From: DATAQC01 sp046263055 | GTDB taxonomy: Bacteria; Actinomycetota; Acidimicrobiia; Acidimicrobiales; AC-14 | Assembly: GCA_046263055.1 (NCBI GenBank) | Contig: JBHELO010000062.1 | Location: forward strand, 1 to 7,928 | Length of the DNA stretch: 7,928 nucleotides | Direction: 5' to 3' | Shown here: positions 1-5,830 of the stretch, in pieces | How the letters are laid out: each line of letters opens with the position of its first letter | Position numbering within the stretch: the stretch's first letter is position 1 | Notes under the pieces: model-generated | What the model saw: only the letters and a program-made list of their open reading frames with translations | Told to the model about the DNA's origin: nothing | Databases searched by the model: none | Position numbers and translations under genes: made by a program

Positions 1-1016
1 GCGCAGCCGTCGGCCAGGAGGGCGTTGGGCAGCGCCGACGCCGGGCTGCGGACGGAGCCGGGCACGGCCATCACCTGGCGGTCCCTGGCCTGGGCCGCCT
101 CCACGGTGTGCACCGACCCGCCCCGGTGGTGGGACTCGACCACCACCACCACGTCGGCCAGAGCGGCGATGACGCGGTTGCGAACCGGGAACCGCCACGG
201 CTCGGGCCGGGTGCCGAGGGGGGCCTCCGAGAGCATGAGCCCCCGCTCCGCCACCTCGGCCCACAGACGGCCGTGGCGGCGGGGGTAGACCACGTCCAGT
301 CCGGAGCCGACCACGGCCACCGGCGGCGAGCCGGCGCCGCGAGGGACGGACAGGGCGCCGTGGTGAGCGGCGCCGTCCACGCCCAGGGCCAGCCCCGAGA
401 CCACCACCACCCCGGCGGCGGCCAGGTCCTGGCCCAGCTCGGTGGCCACGTCCACCCCGTAGCGGCTACAGGTGCGGGTGCCCACGATGGCCACCCGGCG
501 CCCGCCCGCCGACCCCAGGGCGTCGGGATGGCCGCGGGCGAACAGGACCGGCGGCGCTTCGTGGTCGTCGGCCAGCCCCTCCGGGTAGCCGTCGTTCCCC
601 CGCAGCAGCACACCGACGCCCGCCGCCCGGTGGGCGCTCCATGCGGCGGCCACGTCCGCCCCGGCCGCGGCCCGGGCCCACACCCGGCCCACGGCTCCGG
701 GATCGGGCCGGCAGGCGGCCGCCACCTGCGGGTGGGCGGCCGCCCCACCGCCAACCACCCGGCACCAGGCGGCAGCCGGCTCCCACGCCGCCAGCACCGC
801 CCGCAACCGCCCTGGGCCCATGGCCGGGAGCCCGGCCAGGGCCGTCGCCCAGGCCTCGGGCGGAAGGCCGCCGGTGTGGGTGCCGCCCGTCATGGCCCAG
901 GCCGCCGGGCCCCGTGGCTCCCCCGACACCCCGCCGCCGTCCACCCCCGGGCCCAGAGGGACCCGGCGGCGGCCGGACGGGCTGGCGGCCATCCCGACAG
1001 CGCCGGGAGCGGACAT
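1..1016 (-). CDS. dprA: DNA-processing protein DprA (Smf family), C-terminus cut by window edge
   Basis: DprA binds incoming single-stranded DNA and loads RecA during natural transformation; many non-competent bacteria also keep it. The frame is open with no stop to the left edge, giving 338 visible codons. The Rossmann-like core is clear: VAIVGTRTCSRYG (about residues 175-187), VVSGLALGVDGAAHHGAL (about 205-222), FPVRNRVIAALAD (about 276-288), GGSVHTVEAA and VMAVPGS, ending near LPNALLADG. The C-terminal part is outside the window. The start is uncertain: ATG 1016 is used here, but ATG 893 lies only a dozen residues before the conserved helical region (PEAWATALAGLPAMGPGRL), and the stretch between them is low-complexity; neither has a convincing Shine-Dalgarno. 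It lies 43 bases after yifB, probably in the same transcript. The family call is firm; competence itself is not shown. Confidence 0.93.
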   Translation of the reverse strand, partial: MSAPGAVGMAASPSGRRRVPLGPGVDGGGVSGEPRGPAAWAMTGGTHTGGLPPEAWATALAGLPAMGPGRLRAVLAAWEPAAAWCRVVGGGAAAHPQVAAACRPDPGAVGRVWARAAAGADVAAAWSAHRAAGVGVLLRGNDGYPEGLADDHEAPPVLFARGHPDALGSAGGRRVAIVGTRTCSRYGVDVATELGQDLAAAGVVVVSGLALGVDGAAHHGALSVPRGAGSPPVAVVGSGLDVVYPRRHGRLWAEVAERGLMLSEAPLGTRPEPWRFPVRNRVIAALADVVVVVESHHRGGSVHTVEAAQARDRQVMAVPGSVRSPASALPNALLADGC

Positions 1017-1059
1017 CCACGCGGTCCGGCGGCCGCCCCGAGGGCTCGGCCGGCGCCCC

Positions 1060-2571
1060 TCATGCCGCCACCTCGGCTTCCACCACCTCGGCCCGCAGGC
1101 CGAGGGCCAGGCTGACGTGCTCGTCTCCCACCAGGGCGGGGGCACCGGCCAGGTCGGCCACCGTCCTCGCCACCCGCCGCACCCGGTGGAGGCCCCGGGC
1201 GCTGAGGGAGCCGGTCCGCAGGCGGTGCTCCAGGAGGGAGGAGGCGGCCCGGGTGAGGGGTGCCACCTCGTCCAGGCGGTCCCCGGGGATCTCGGCGTTG
1301 GTGGCCACCCCTCGGGCCCGGGCCCGGGCCCGGGCGTCGGCCACCCGGGCCGCCACCACCGCAGTGGGCTCGCCGGCGGCGCCGCCCAGGAGGGCGCCGA
1401 CGTCGGGCCGGCCGACGAGGACCCGGAGGTCGAAGCGGTCCAGGAGCGGGCCCGACAGGCGACGGTGGTAGCGGGCGCGGGCGGCGTCGGAACAGTGGCA
1501 GGCCCCGCGCCGGCCACCCTCGCCGCACGGGCAGGGGTTGGTGGCCCCGACGAGGAGGAAATGGGCGGGGAAGGCCACGCTGGCCCGGGCCCGCGACACC
1601 CGCACGACCCCCTCCTCCAGTGGCTGGCGCAGGGCGTCGAGCACCGACGCCGGGAACTCGCCCATCTCGTCCAGGAAGAGCACGCCGCCGTGGGCCAACG
1701 AGACCTCGCCCGGGCGCATCCACGCCGTGCCCCCGCCGATGAGGGCCACCGCCGAGGCGCCGTGGTGGGGAGCCCGGAACGGCGGCTCCGCCACCAGCCC
1801 GCCCGGCGGCAGGGGGCCGCCGGCCGCCGAGTGGACCCGCGTGGCCACCAGCGCCTGCTGGACGTCCAGCCGGGGCAGGAGCCCGGGGAGCCGGGTGGCC
1901 AGCATGGTCTTGCCCGACCCGGGAGGCCCGCACAGCAGGAGGTGGTGCCCGCCGGCGGCGCTCACCTCCAGGGCGGCCCTGCCCACCTGCTGGCCGCGCA
2001 CGTCGGCCAGGTCGGGAGGGGGAGCGGCGGGCGGGGCGGGCGGCGGGTCGGGGGGGTCCGGCCACGGCTGCTCGCCCCGCAGACAGGCCACCAGCTCGCC
2101 GAGGGTGGCCGCCACCCGGACCTGATGGCCCCCGACGAGGGCGGCCTCGGCCGCGCAGTCGGGGGCCACCACCACCACCCCGCCGGGGATGGCGTCCACC
2201 AGGGGCACGATCCCGGGAACCCGGCGAACCGAGCCGTCCAGCCCCAGCTCGCCGATCATGGCCGTCCCCGCCACCGCCTCGGCCGGCAGCTCACCGGCCG
2301 CCACCAGCAGCCCGACGGCGATGGCCAGGTCCAGGCCGGCGCCGCCCTTGCGCACCCCCGAGGGCGCGAGGTTGACCGTGATCCGCCGCATCGGCCAGGT
2401 GAGCTGGGTCGACAGGAGGGCGGCCCGGACCCGGTCTCGCGACTCCCGGCAGGCGGCGTCGGGCAACCCCACCACCGTGTAACAAGGCAGGCCGTTGGAG
2501 ACGTGCACCTCCACCAGCACGGGCCGCCCGTCGACGCCCAGCAGGGTGGCGGAAGGAATGGTGGCGATCAC
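1060..2571 (-). CDS. comM: YifB/ComM family Mg-chelatase-like AAA+ ATPase
   Basis: This is a full-length member (about 503 residues) of the YifB/ComM family, hexameric AAA+ helicases that promote branch migration during integration of transforming DNA. Numbering from the GTG start, an N-terminal ChlI-like domain (SNGLPCYTVVGLPD, about 25-38) is followed by a proline-rich linker (about 169-186). The Mg-chelatase-type ATPase has Walker A GPPGSGKT (about 215-222), Walker B GGVLFLDEM (about 295-303), a NPCPCG motif with a later C-H-C cluster (about 345-360) and LLDRFDLR (about 376-383). A C-terminal helical lid ends the protein. The GTG at 2571 is preferred because GAGGAG lies 8 bases upstream and the resulting MIATIPSATLLG fits the family's usual N-terminus; an in-frame TTG at 2577 is only 2 bases from that site. 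The gene sits upstream of dprA, a pairing also seen in mycobacteria. Confidence 0.95.
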   Translation of the reverse strand: MIATIPSATLLGVDGRPVLVEVHVSNGLPCYTVVGLPDAACRESRDRVRAALLSTQLTWPMRRITVNLAPSGVRKGGAGLDLAIAVGLLVAAGELPAEAVAGTAMIGELGLDGSVRRVPGIVPLVDAIPGGVVVVAPDCAAEAALVGGHQVRVAATLGELVACLRGEQPWPDPPDPPPAPPAAPPPDLADVRGQQVGRAALEVSAAGGHHLLLCGPPGSGKTMLATRLPGLLPRLDVQQALVATRVHSAAGGPLPPGGLVAEPPFRAPHHGASAVALIGGGTAWMRPGEVSLAHGGVLFLDEMGEFPASVLDALRQPLEEGVVRVSRARASVAFPAHFLLVGATNPCPCGEGGRRGACHCSDAARARYHRRLSGPLLDRFDLRVLVGRPDVGALLGGAAGEPTAVVAARVADARARARARGVATNAEIPGDRLDEVAPLTRAASSLLEHRLRTGSLSARGLHRVRRVARTVADLAGAPALVGDEHVSLALGLRAEVVEAEVAA

Positions 2572-2579
2572 CGGCAATG

Positions 2580-2585
2580 CTCCTC
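2580..2585 (-). promoter_or_regulatory. Ribosome binding site that decides the yifB start
   Basis: GAGGAG on the minus strand lies 8 bases before GTG 2571 but only 2 bases before the in-frame TTG 2577, so it favours the GTG as the start of yifB. Confidence 0.7.
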
Positions 2586-2674
2586 GAACGCGGCTCTGGC
2601 GTGGAGGAGGGCCGCGGGGGCGCCGGCCACTCGATCGCAGGGCAGAGGCTACCGAAGGGGTGTGACGGCGAGGC

Positions 2675-2713
2675 GGCCGGTGGTGGTGGCCGGTGGTGGT
2701 GGCCGGTGGTGGG
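2675..2713. repeat. Three tandem 13-bp repeats in the divergent yifB / mini-protein gap
   Basis: The 13-mer GGCCGGTGGTGGT occurs at 2675-2687 and 2688-2700 exactly, and at 2701-2713 with a single final-base change. The array fills the part of the gap just upstream of the mini-protein start and lies outside any credible gene. It could be a regulator-binding array, but GGT-rich runs are also easily produced by slippage in such GC-rich DNA; function is not known. Confidence 0.85.
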
Positions 2714-2714
2714 C

Positions 2715-2720
2715 GATACT
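2715..2720 (+). promoter_or_regulatory. Candidate -10 element of a leaderless promoter for the mini-protein / rpiB unit
   Basis: GATACT matches four of six positions of the sigma-70 -10 consensus and ends 7 bases before GTG 2728. That spacing would put the transcription start at or next to the start codon, as in the leaderless mRNAs common in actinobacteria. No -35 is recognisable, since that position falls inside the GGT repeats. This is weak evidence from position and sequence only. Confidence 0.3.
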
Positions 2721-2727
2721 CGAGGCC

Positions 2728-2835
2728 GTGGGCTTCAACCCGTACCGCCCCTCCCGGCGGCGCCCGTCCGACTACGCCTTCGTGGTGGCCGCCTTGGTGG
2801 TGACCGCCGCCCTCCTCGTCTGGGCCTTCCTATGA
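2728..2835 (+). CDS. 35-residue single-pass membrane mini-protein coupled to rpiB
   Basis: This short gene starts with GTG and ends in TGA inside the rpiB start (ATGA overlap at 2832-2835). It has two parts: a basic, proline-containing N-terminus GFNPYRPSRRRPSDY (residues 2-16, five Arg) and a hydrophobic helix from about residue 17 to the end (AFVVAALVVTAALLVWAFL), long enough to cross the membrane once. The positive-inside rule predicts the N-terminus in the cytoplasm. The stop/start overlap and lack of a Shine-Dalgarno before rpiB suggest rpiB is translated by coupling to this gene. I recognise no named family; I have an impression that similar basic-then-hydrophobic mini-proteins occur in actinobacteria but cannot confirm it here. 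It could instead be an unconserved leader peptide. Confidence 0.65.
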   Translation: MGFNPYRPSRRRPSDYAFVVAALVVTAALLVWAFL

Positions 2836-3290
2836 GGGTGGCCGTGGCCTCCGACCACGCCGGCTTCCGGTTGAAGGCGGTGGTGACCGGCTGGCTGGAG
2901 GGTCACGGGCACCAGGTGGCGGACCTCGGGACCGACTCCGAGGAGCCGGTGGACTACCCGTCGTTCTGCGCGGCGGTGGCCCGGGCGGTGGTGGGGGGCG
3001 ACGCCGACCTGGGGGTGGTCATCGGCGGAAGCGGCCAGGGCGAGGCCATCGCCGCCAACAAGGTCAACGGGGCCCGTGCCGCCCTGTGCCACGACGAGTG
3101 GACGGCCCGCCTGGCCCGCCAGCACAACGACGCCAACGTCCTGGCGCTGGGGGCACGCATCCTGGCCGACCACTTCGCGCTGACCATCCTCGAGGTCTTC
3201 CTGGCCACCGGGTTCGAGGGGGGTCGCCACCAGGCCCGCATCGACCAGCTGGCCGGCATCGAGTCCGAGGAGTGCGCCGGGCGCGGGTAG
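2832..3290 (+). CDS. rpiB: Ribose-5-phosphate isomerase B (LacAB/RpiB family)
   Basis: RpiB interconverts ribose 5-phosphate and ribulose 5-phosphate in the non-oxidative pentose phosphate pathway. The 152-residue product is full length for the family and begins MRVAVASDHAGFRLK, with the Asp8-His9 phosphosugar-binding pair. The active-site loop reads GGSGQGEAIAANK (65-77): like the mycobacterial enzymes it has Gly/Ser where the E. coli enzyme has its Cys65, and Glu71 corresponds to the glutamate proposed as the base in M. tuberculosis RpiB. RQHNDANVLALGAR (96-109) carries the conserved His98 and Asn residues. There is no Shine-Dalgarno before the ATG, which overlaps the stop of the upstream mini-protein. 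The gene is convergent with yraN, with 24 bases between them. It is the only gene besides the mini-protein on the plus strand. Confidence 0.95.
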   Translation: MRVAVASDHAGFRLKAVVTGWLEGHGHQVADLGTDSEEPVDYPSFCAAVARAVVGGDADLGVVIGGSGQGEAIAANKVNGARAALCHDEWTARLARQHNDANVLALGARILADHFALTILEVFLATGFEGGRHQARIDQLAGIESEECAGRG

Positions 3291-3314
3291 CGACGCCGGT
3301 AGGGACGCCCTGGC

Positions 3315-3659
3315 TCAGAACGCCCCTTCGAGGATCTCCAGGCGGTCGCCCAGCACCGAGGCCACGTCGAAGCGGATCTCCCGGGCCGCCACCGCCGCGT
3401 CCTCCAGCCATCTGCCCGCCAGCACCCGCAGGCGGGCCTGCTTGGTGCGCGTGACGGCCTCCACCGGCGCGCCGAAGGCGGTGGAGGACCGGGTCTTCAC
3501 CTCGCAGAAGACGATGGTGCGGCCCTTGCGCACGACCAGGTCGATCTCGCCCTGCCGGCACCGCCAGTTGCGGGCCACCACCGAGTACCCGTTGGCCTCG
3601 TACCAGGCGGCGGCCAAGTCCTCCCCGCTGGCGCCCAGGGCCCGGCGGGCCGAGGTCAC
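3315..3659 (-). CDS. yraN: YraN / UPF0102 family endonuclease-fold protein
   Basis: This is a 114-residue member of UPF0102, a small family with a restriction-endonuclease-like PD-(D/E)XK fold and no firmly established role. The fold's signature is intact: GEDLAAAWYEANGYSVVARNWRC (12-34), then QGEIDLVVRKG (37-46) with Glu38 and Asp40, then VFCEVKTRS (50-58) with Glu53 and Lys55. The start is GTG, supported by GAGGAG 7 bases upstream at 3667-3672, inside the last codons of the DUF2469 gene, which ends only 4 bases away. The two genes are therefore probably co-transcribed. In mycobacteria yraN lies directly before comM and dprA; here a plus-strand rpiB unit separates them. The family call is secure and the biochemical function unknown. 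Confidence 0.93.
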   Translation of the reverse strand: MTSARRALGASGEDLAAAWYEANGYSVVARNWRCRQGEIDLVVRKGRTIVFCEVKTRSSTAFGAPVEAVTRTKQARLRVLAGRWLEDAAVAAREIRFDVASVLGDRLEILEGAF

Positions 3660-3663
3660 CGGC

Positions 3664-3960
3664 CTACTCCTCGGCCCGGATCTCCTCGACGTTGACGTCC
3701 TTGAACGTCACCACCCGCACCGACTTCACGAACCGGGCGGGGCCGGGACGGTAGATGTCCCACACCCAGGCGTCTCGCAGCACCAGCTCCAGGTGGTCGC
3801 GGCCGTCGGCGTCGGCCGGGTTCATCTCCACCGCGTTGGCCAGGTAGAAGCGGCGCTCGGTCTCCACGACATAGGAGAACAGCGGCAGGACGTCGCGGTA
3901 CTCCTTGTAGAGCTGCAGCTCCATCTCGGTCTCGTACCGCTCGAGGTCCTCGGCGCTCAT
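3664..3960 (-). CDS. DUF2469 family protein (Rv2901c-like)
   Basis: This 98-residue protein is of unknown function and nearly confined to actinobacteria. It begins MSAEDLERYETEMELQLYKE and contains YVVETERRFYLANAVEM (30-46), DAWVWDIYRP and FVKSVRVVTFKDVNVEEI, very close to M. tuberculosis Rv2901c as I remember it. It is strongly acidic, soluble, and has no signal peptide or membrane segment. GGAGG lies only 1 base before the ATG, too close to act as a normal Shine-Dalgarno, which fits a leaderless message from the promoter proposed at 3967-3972. It lies 69 bases after lepB and 4 bases before yraN. In mycobacteria the RNase HII gene lies between lepB and this gene; here it does not. Confidence 0.93.
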   Translation of the reverse strand: MSAEDLERYETEMELQLYKEYRDVLPLFSYVVETERRFYLANAVEMNPADADGRDHLELVLRDAWVWDIYRPGPARFVKSVRVVTFKDVNVEEIRAEE

Positions 3961-3966
3961 GCCTCC

Positions 3967-3972
3967 ACGGTA
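3967..3972 (-). promoter_or_regulatory. Candidate -10 element (TACCGT) of a leaderless promoter for the DUF2469 gene
   Basis: The minus strand reads TACCGT, a TANNNT -10 motif, then 6 bases, then the ATG at 3960. That arrangement puts the transcription start on the start codon itself. No clear -35 was found. The site lies just beyond the inverted repeat that follows lepB, a sensible place for a new transcript to begin. Motif and spacing only. Confidence 0.4.
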
Positions 3973-3989
3973 CCGGCCACGGCGCCGAA

Positions 3990-4029
3990 TGCGGAGCCGA
4001 CGCCCCGCCGCCTCCGGCCCGGCGCCGCA
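3990..4029 (-). terminator. GC-rich inverted repeat directly after lepB, possible terminator
   Basis: On the minus strand the arms TGCGGCGCCG (4029-4020) and CGGCTCCGCA (3999-3990) pair over 10 positions with one mismatch around a 20-base GC-rich loop. The stem starts at the first base after the lepB stop. There is no U-tract, so it would be a stem-only terminator or mRNA 3'-end stabiliser rather than a canonical intrinsic terminator. Chance pairing is possible at this GC content. Confidence 0.4.
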
Positions 4030-4683
4030 TCAGAGGAAGGCGAGCCGGCCGGGCGGCCACATGCGGACGATGGCCCGCCCGACGACGGTGGAACGGCCGA
4101 TCGGGCCGAAGGAGCGGCTGTCGGCCGAGTTGCCCCGGTTGTCACCCAGCACCAGGAGCTGGCCGGCGCCCACGTCCACCGGGCCGAAGTCGGCGGTCAC
4201 GTCCCCGGGCGGCAGGTAGGGCTCCACCAGGGCCCGGCCGTCCACCAGGACCCGCCCGCCCCGCGCCTCCACCCTGTCGTGGGGCAGGCCGACCACCCGC
4301 TTGATGTACTCCTCGGTGGAGGGAGCGGAGAGCCCGATGGCCTGGAGGACGGCCCGGACCCCCCGGGCGGGGACCGACTCCCGGTCGGGCGGGCGGGGAC
4401 CCGGGGCGTCGAAGACCACGATGTCGCCCCGGCGGGGGTCGTGGAAGTGGTAGGCGAGCTTGGACACCACCACCCGGTCGTTCACCTCCAACTGGGGGAT
4501 CATCGACCCCGAAGGGATGTAGTACGCCTGGGCCACGAAGGTCTTGACCACGAACGCCACCAGTACGGCCAGCGCCACCATGACCGGCAGCTCCACCAGC
4601 AGCCGGCGGAGCCGGGGCCGTTCGTCGGCGCCGCCCGGGCCGGCGGTGGTCGGCTGGACGGGACTCCGGGCGAGGAAGCTCAG
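4030..4683 (-). CDS. lepB: Signal peptidase I (LepB)
   Basis: This serine/lysine-dyad membrane protease removes signal peptides from exported proteins on the outer face of the membrane. Numbering from CTG 4683 (217 residues), a short basic region (RPRLRR, 22-27) precedes a single membrane helix (about 30-50). Box B IPSGSM has catalytic Ser60, box D EYIKRVVGLP has the general base Lys128, and box E GDNRGNSADSRSFG lies at 180-193. The catalytic domain is complete and ends in WPPGRLAFL. The start is uncertain: no ATG, GTG or TTG precedes the basic region for a long way in this frame. CTG 4683 overlaps the rplS stop (CTGA), imitating the ATGA/GTGA overlaps upstream. The next usual start, GTG 4596, would lose the basic anchor residues before the helix, and ATG 4581 would cut into the helix. 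Confidence 0.9.
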   Translation of the reverse strand: MSFLARSPVQPTTAGPGGADERPRLRRLLVELPVMVALAVLVAFVVKTFVAQAYYIPSGSMIPQLEVNDRVVVSKLAYHFHDPRRGDIVVFDAPGPRPPDRESVPARGVRAVLQAIGLSAPSTEEYIKRVVGLPHDRVEARGGRVLVDGRALVEPYLPPGDVTADFGPVDVGAGQLLVLGDNRGNSADSRSFGPIGRSTVVGRAIVRMWPPGRLAFL

Positions 4684-5030
4684 GAGGTGAAGCGCTTCTC
4701 TTTGATCTTGGCCGCCTTCCCCACCCGGTCGCGCAGGTAGTAGAGCTTGGCCCGGCGGACGTCGCCCCGGGTGACGACCTCGATCCTGGCCAGCACCGGC
4801 GAGTGCACGGGAAACGTGCGCTCGACGCCCACGCCGAAGCTCACCTTGCGCACCGAGAACGTCTCCCTGACGCCCGCGCCCTGGCGGCGGATGACCACGC
4901 CCTGGAACACCTGGACCCGCTCCCGGGTGCCCTCCACCACCCGCACGTGCACCTTCACGGTGTCGCCGGGGGCGAACTCCGGGAGGTCGGAGCGCAGGCC
5001 GGCGCGGTCGACGATGTCGGTGGGGTTCAT
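4680..5030 (-). CDS. rplS: 50S ribosomal protein L19
   Basis: L19 sits at the 30S-50S interface. The 116-residue product has standard length and the family signatures FAPGDTVKVHVRVVEGTRER (19-38), FQGVVIRRQGAGVRETFSVRK (42-62) and VSFGVGVERTFPVHSP (63-78), followed by RRAKLYYLRDRVGKAAKIKEKR near the end. The ATG at 5030 overlaps the trmD stop (ATGA), and no clear Shine-Dalgarno is present, pointing to coupling. Its own TGA overlaps the proposed CTG start of lepB. The trmD-rplS pair is one of the most conserved bacterial gene neighbourhoods. Confidence 0.97.
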   Translation of the reverse strand: MNPTDIVDRAGLRSDLPEFAPGDTVKVHVRVVEGTRERVQVFQGVVIRRQGAGVRETFSVRKVSFGVGVERTFPVHSPVLARIEVVTRGDVRRAKLYYLRDRVGKAAKIKEKRFTS

Positions 5031-5830
5031 GGCGCGGTCGGCTCCTGCGGAGGGAACGGGGCACCGCCAGGATAGGGGACGCGAGGAGGGGCCGTGGTGC
5101 CGAGGCCGAGCACGTCGAGGAGACGGCGCTCGTCCTCGGTCAGCCCGCCTCGCGCCGCCACCAGGTCCGGGCGGCGGTCGAGGGTGCGGCGCAGGGACTG
5201 GGCCCGCCGCCAGCGGGCCACGCGGCCGTGGTCCCCGGAGCGCAGTACCTCGGGGACCTCCCAGCCGCGAAAGTCGGCAGGACGGGTGTACTGGGGGTGC
5301 TCCAGCAGGCCGGAGGTGAACGACTCGTCGCCGGCCGACTCGGCGTTGCCCATGACCCCCGGCACCAGGCGGGTCACCGCCTCCACCACCACGAAGGCGG
5401 CCGCCTCCCCTCCGGCCAGCACGTAGTCGCCGATGGACAGCTCGCCGTCCACCAGGTGCTCCCGGACCCGCTCGTCCACCCCCTCGTAGCGACCGCACAG
5501 GAGCGAGAACCCCCCGCCGGCGGCCAGGTCGGCGGCCATGGCCTGGTCGAACCGCCGCCCCGCGGGCCCCAGGAGGAACAGGGGCCGGGGCGGGCCCACC
5601 GCCTCCACCGCCCGGAAGATGGGCTCGGGCGCCAGCACCATCCCCGGGCCGCCGCCGAAGGGCGTGTCGTCCACCGAGCGGTGGCGGTCGGTGGTGTGGT
5701 GGCGGAGGTCGTGGACCACCACCCGCACCACCCCCTGGTCCCGCGCCCGGCCGAGGAGGCCGCCGCTCAGGGCGGGGTCGAGGATCTGGGGGAGGACGGT
5801 GAAGACGTGGACCTCCACGGCCCCGCTCAC
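5027..5830 (-). CDS. trmD: tRNA (guanine-37-N1) methyltransferase TrmD
   Basis: TrmD is a SPOUT-class, trefoil-knot homodimer that uses S-adenosylmethionine to methylate G37 of tRNAs, preventing frameshifting. The 267-residue product shows FTVLPQILDP near the N-terminus, DDTPFGGGPGMVL (54-66), GRYEGVDER (113-121), the knot motif SIGDYVLAGGE (132-142), Arg154, and GLLEHPQYTRP (174-184). The residue that aligns with catalytic Asp169 of E. coli TrmD is Glu169 (GDESF). The C-terminus carries a proline-rich extension of about 25 residues (from about 244), whose last codon overlaps the rplS start. The GTG start at 5830 forms a GTGA overlap with the rimM stop and lacks a Shine-Dalgarno. Confidence 0.96.
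   Translation of the reverse strand: MSGAVEVHVFTVLPQILDPALSGGLLGRARDQGVVRVVVHDLRHHTTDRHRSVDDTPFGGGPGMVLAPEPIFRAVEAVGPPRPLFLLGPAGRRFDQAMAADLAAGGGFSLLCGRYEGVDERVREHLVDGELSIGDYVLAGGEAAAFVVVEAVTRLVPGVMGNAESAGDESFTSGLLEHPQYTRPADFRGWEVPEVLRSGDHGRVARWRRAQSLRRTLDRRPDLVAARGGLTEDERRLLDVLGLGTTAPPRVPYPGGAPFPPQEPTAP

Noticed and set aside
1..1070. Competence island or defence-system interpretation of dprA plus yifB
   Set aside because: Both genes are widespread housekeeping neighbours in actinobacteria and no uptake machinery or defence genes are visible in the window.
2578..2727. A clear yifB promoter on the minus strand, e.g. TAGCCT at 2646-2651
   Set aside because: The hexamer fits only the loose TANNNT pattern, has no -35 at proper spacing, and is far from the start; not enough to annotate.
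820..2835. A 671-codon open frame on the plus strand across yifB and the rpiB upstream gap
   Set aside because: It is the antisense of yifB and dprA, low-complexity in Gly/Ala/Arg/Pro/His, with no recognisable domain. Long antisense frames are expected at this GC content. Only its last 35 codons (from GTG 2728) look real.
3291..3314. A bidirectional terminator between convergent rpiB and yraN
   Set aside because: I found no convincing inverted repeat or U-tract in these 24 bases or their flanks.
3442..4740. A 432-codon plus-strand open frame opposite yraN, DUF2469 and lepB
   Set aside because: It has His/Gly/Pro/Arg-rich composition, no motifs, and full overlap with conserved genes.
4684..5064. 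In-frame upstream extension of lepB through rplS
   Set aside because: The extension is the +1-type shadow of rplS, rich in Arg/Pro/Gly, and has no signal peptidase similarity.
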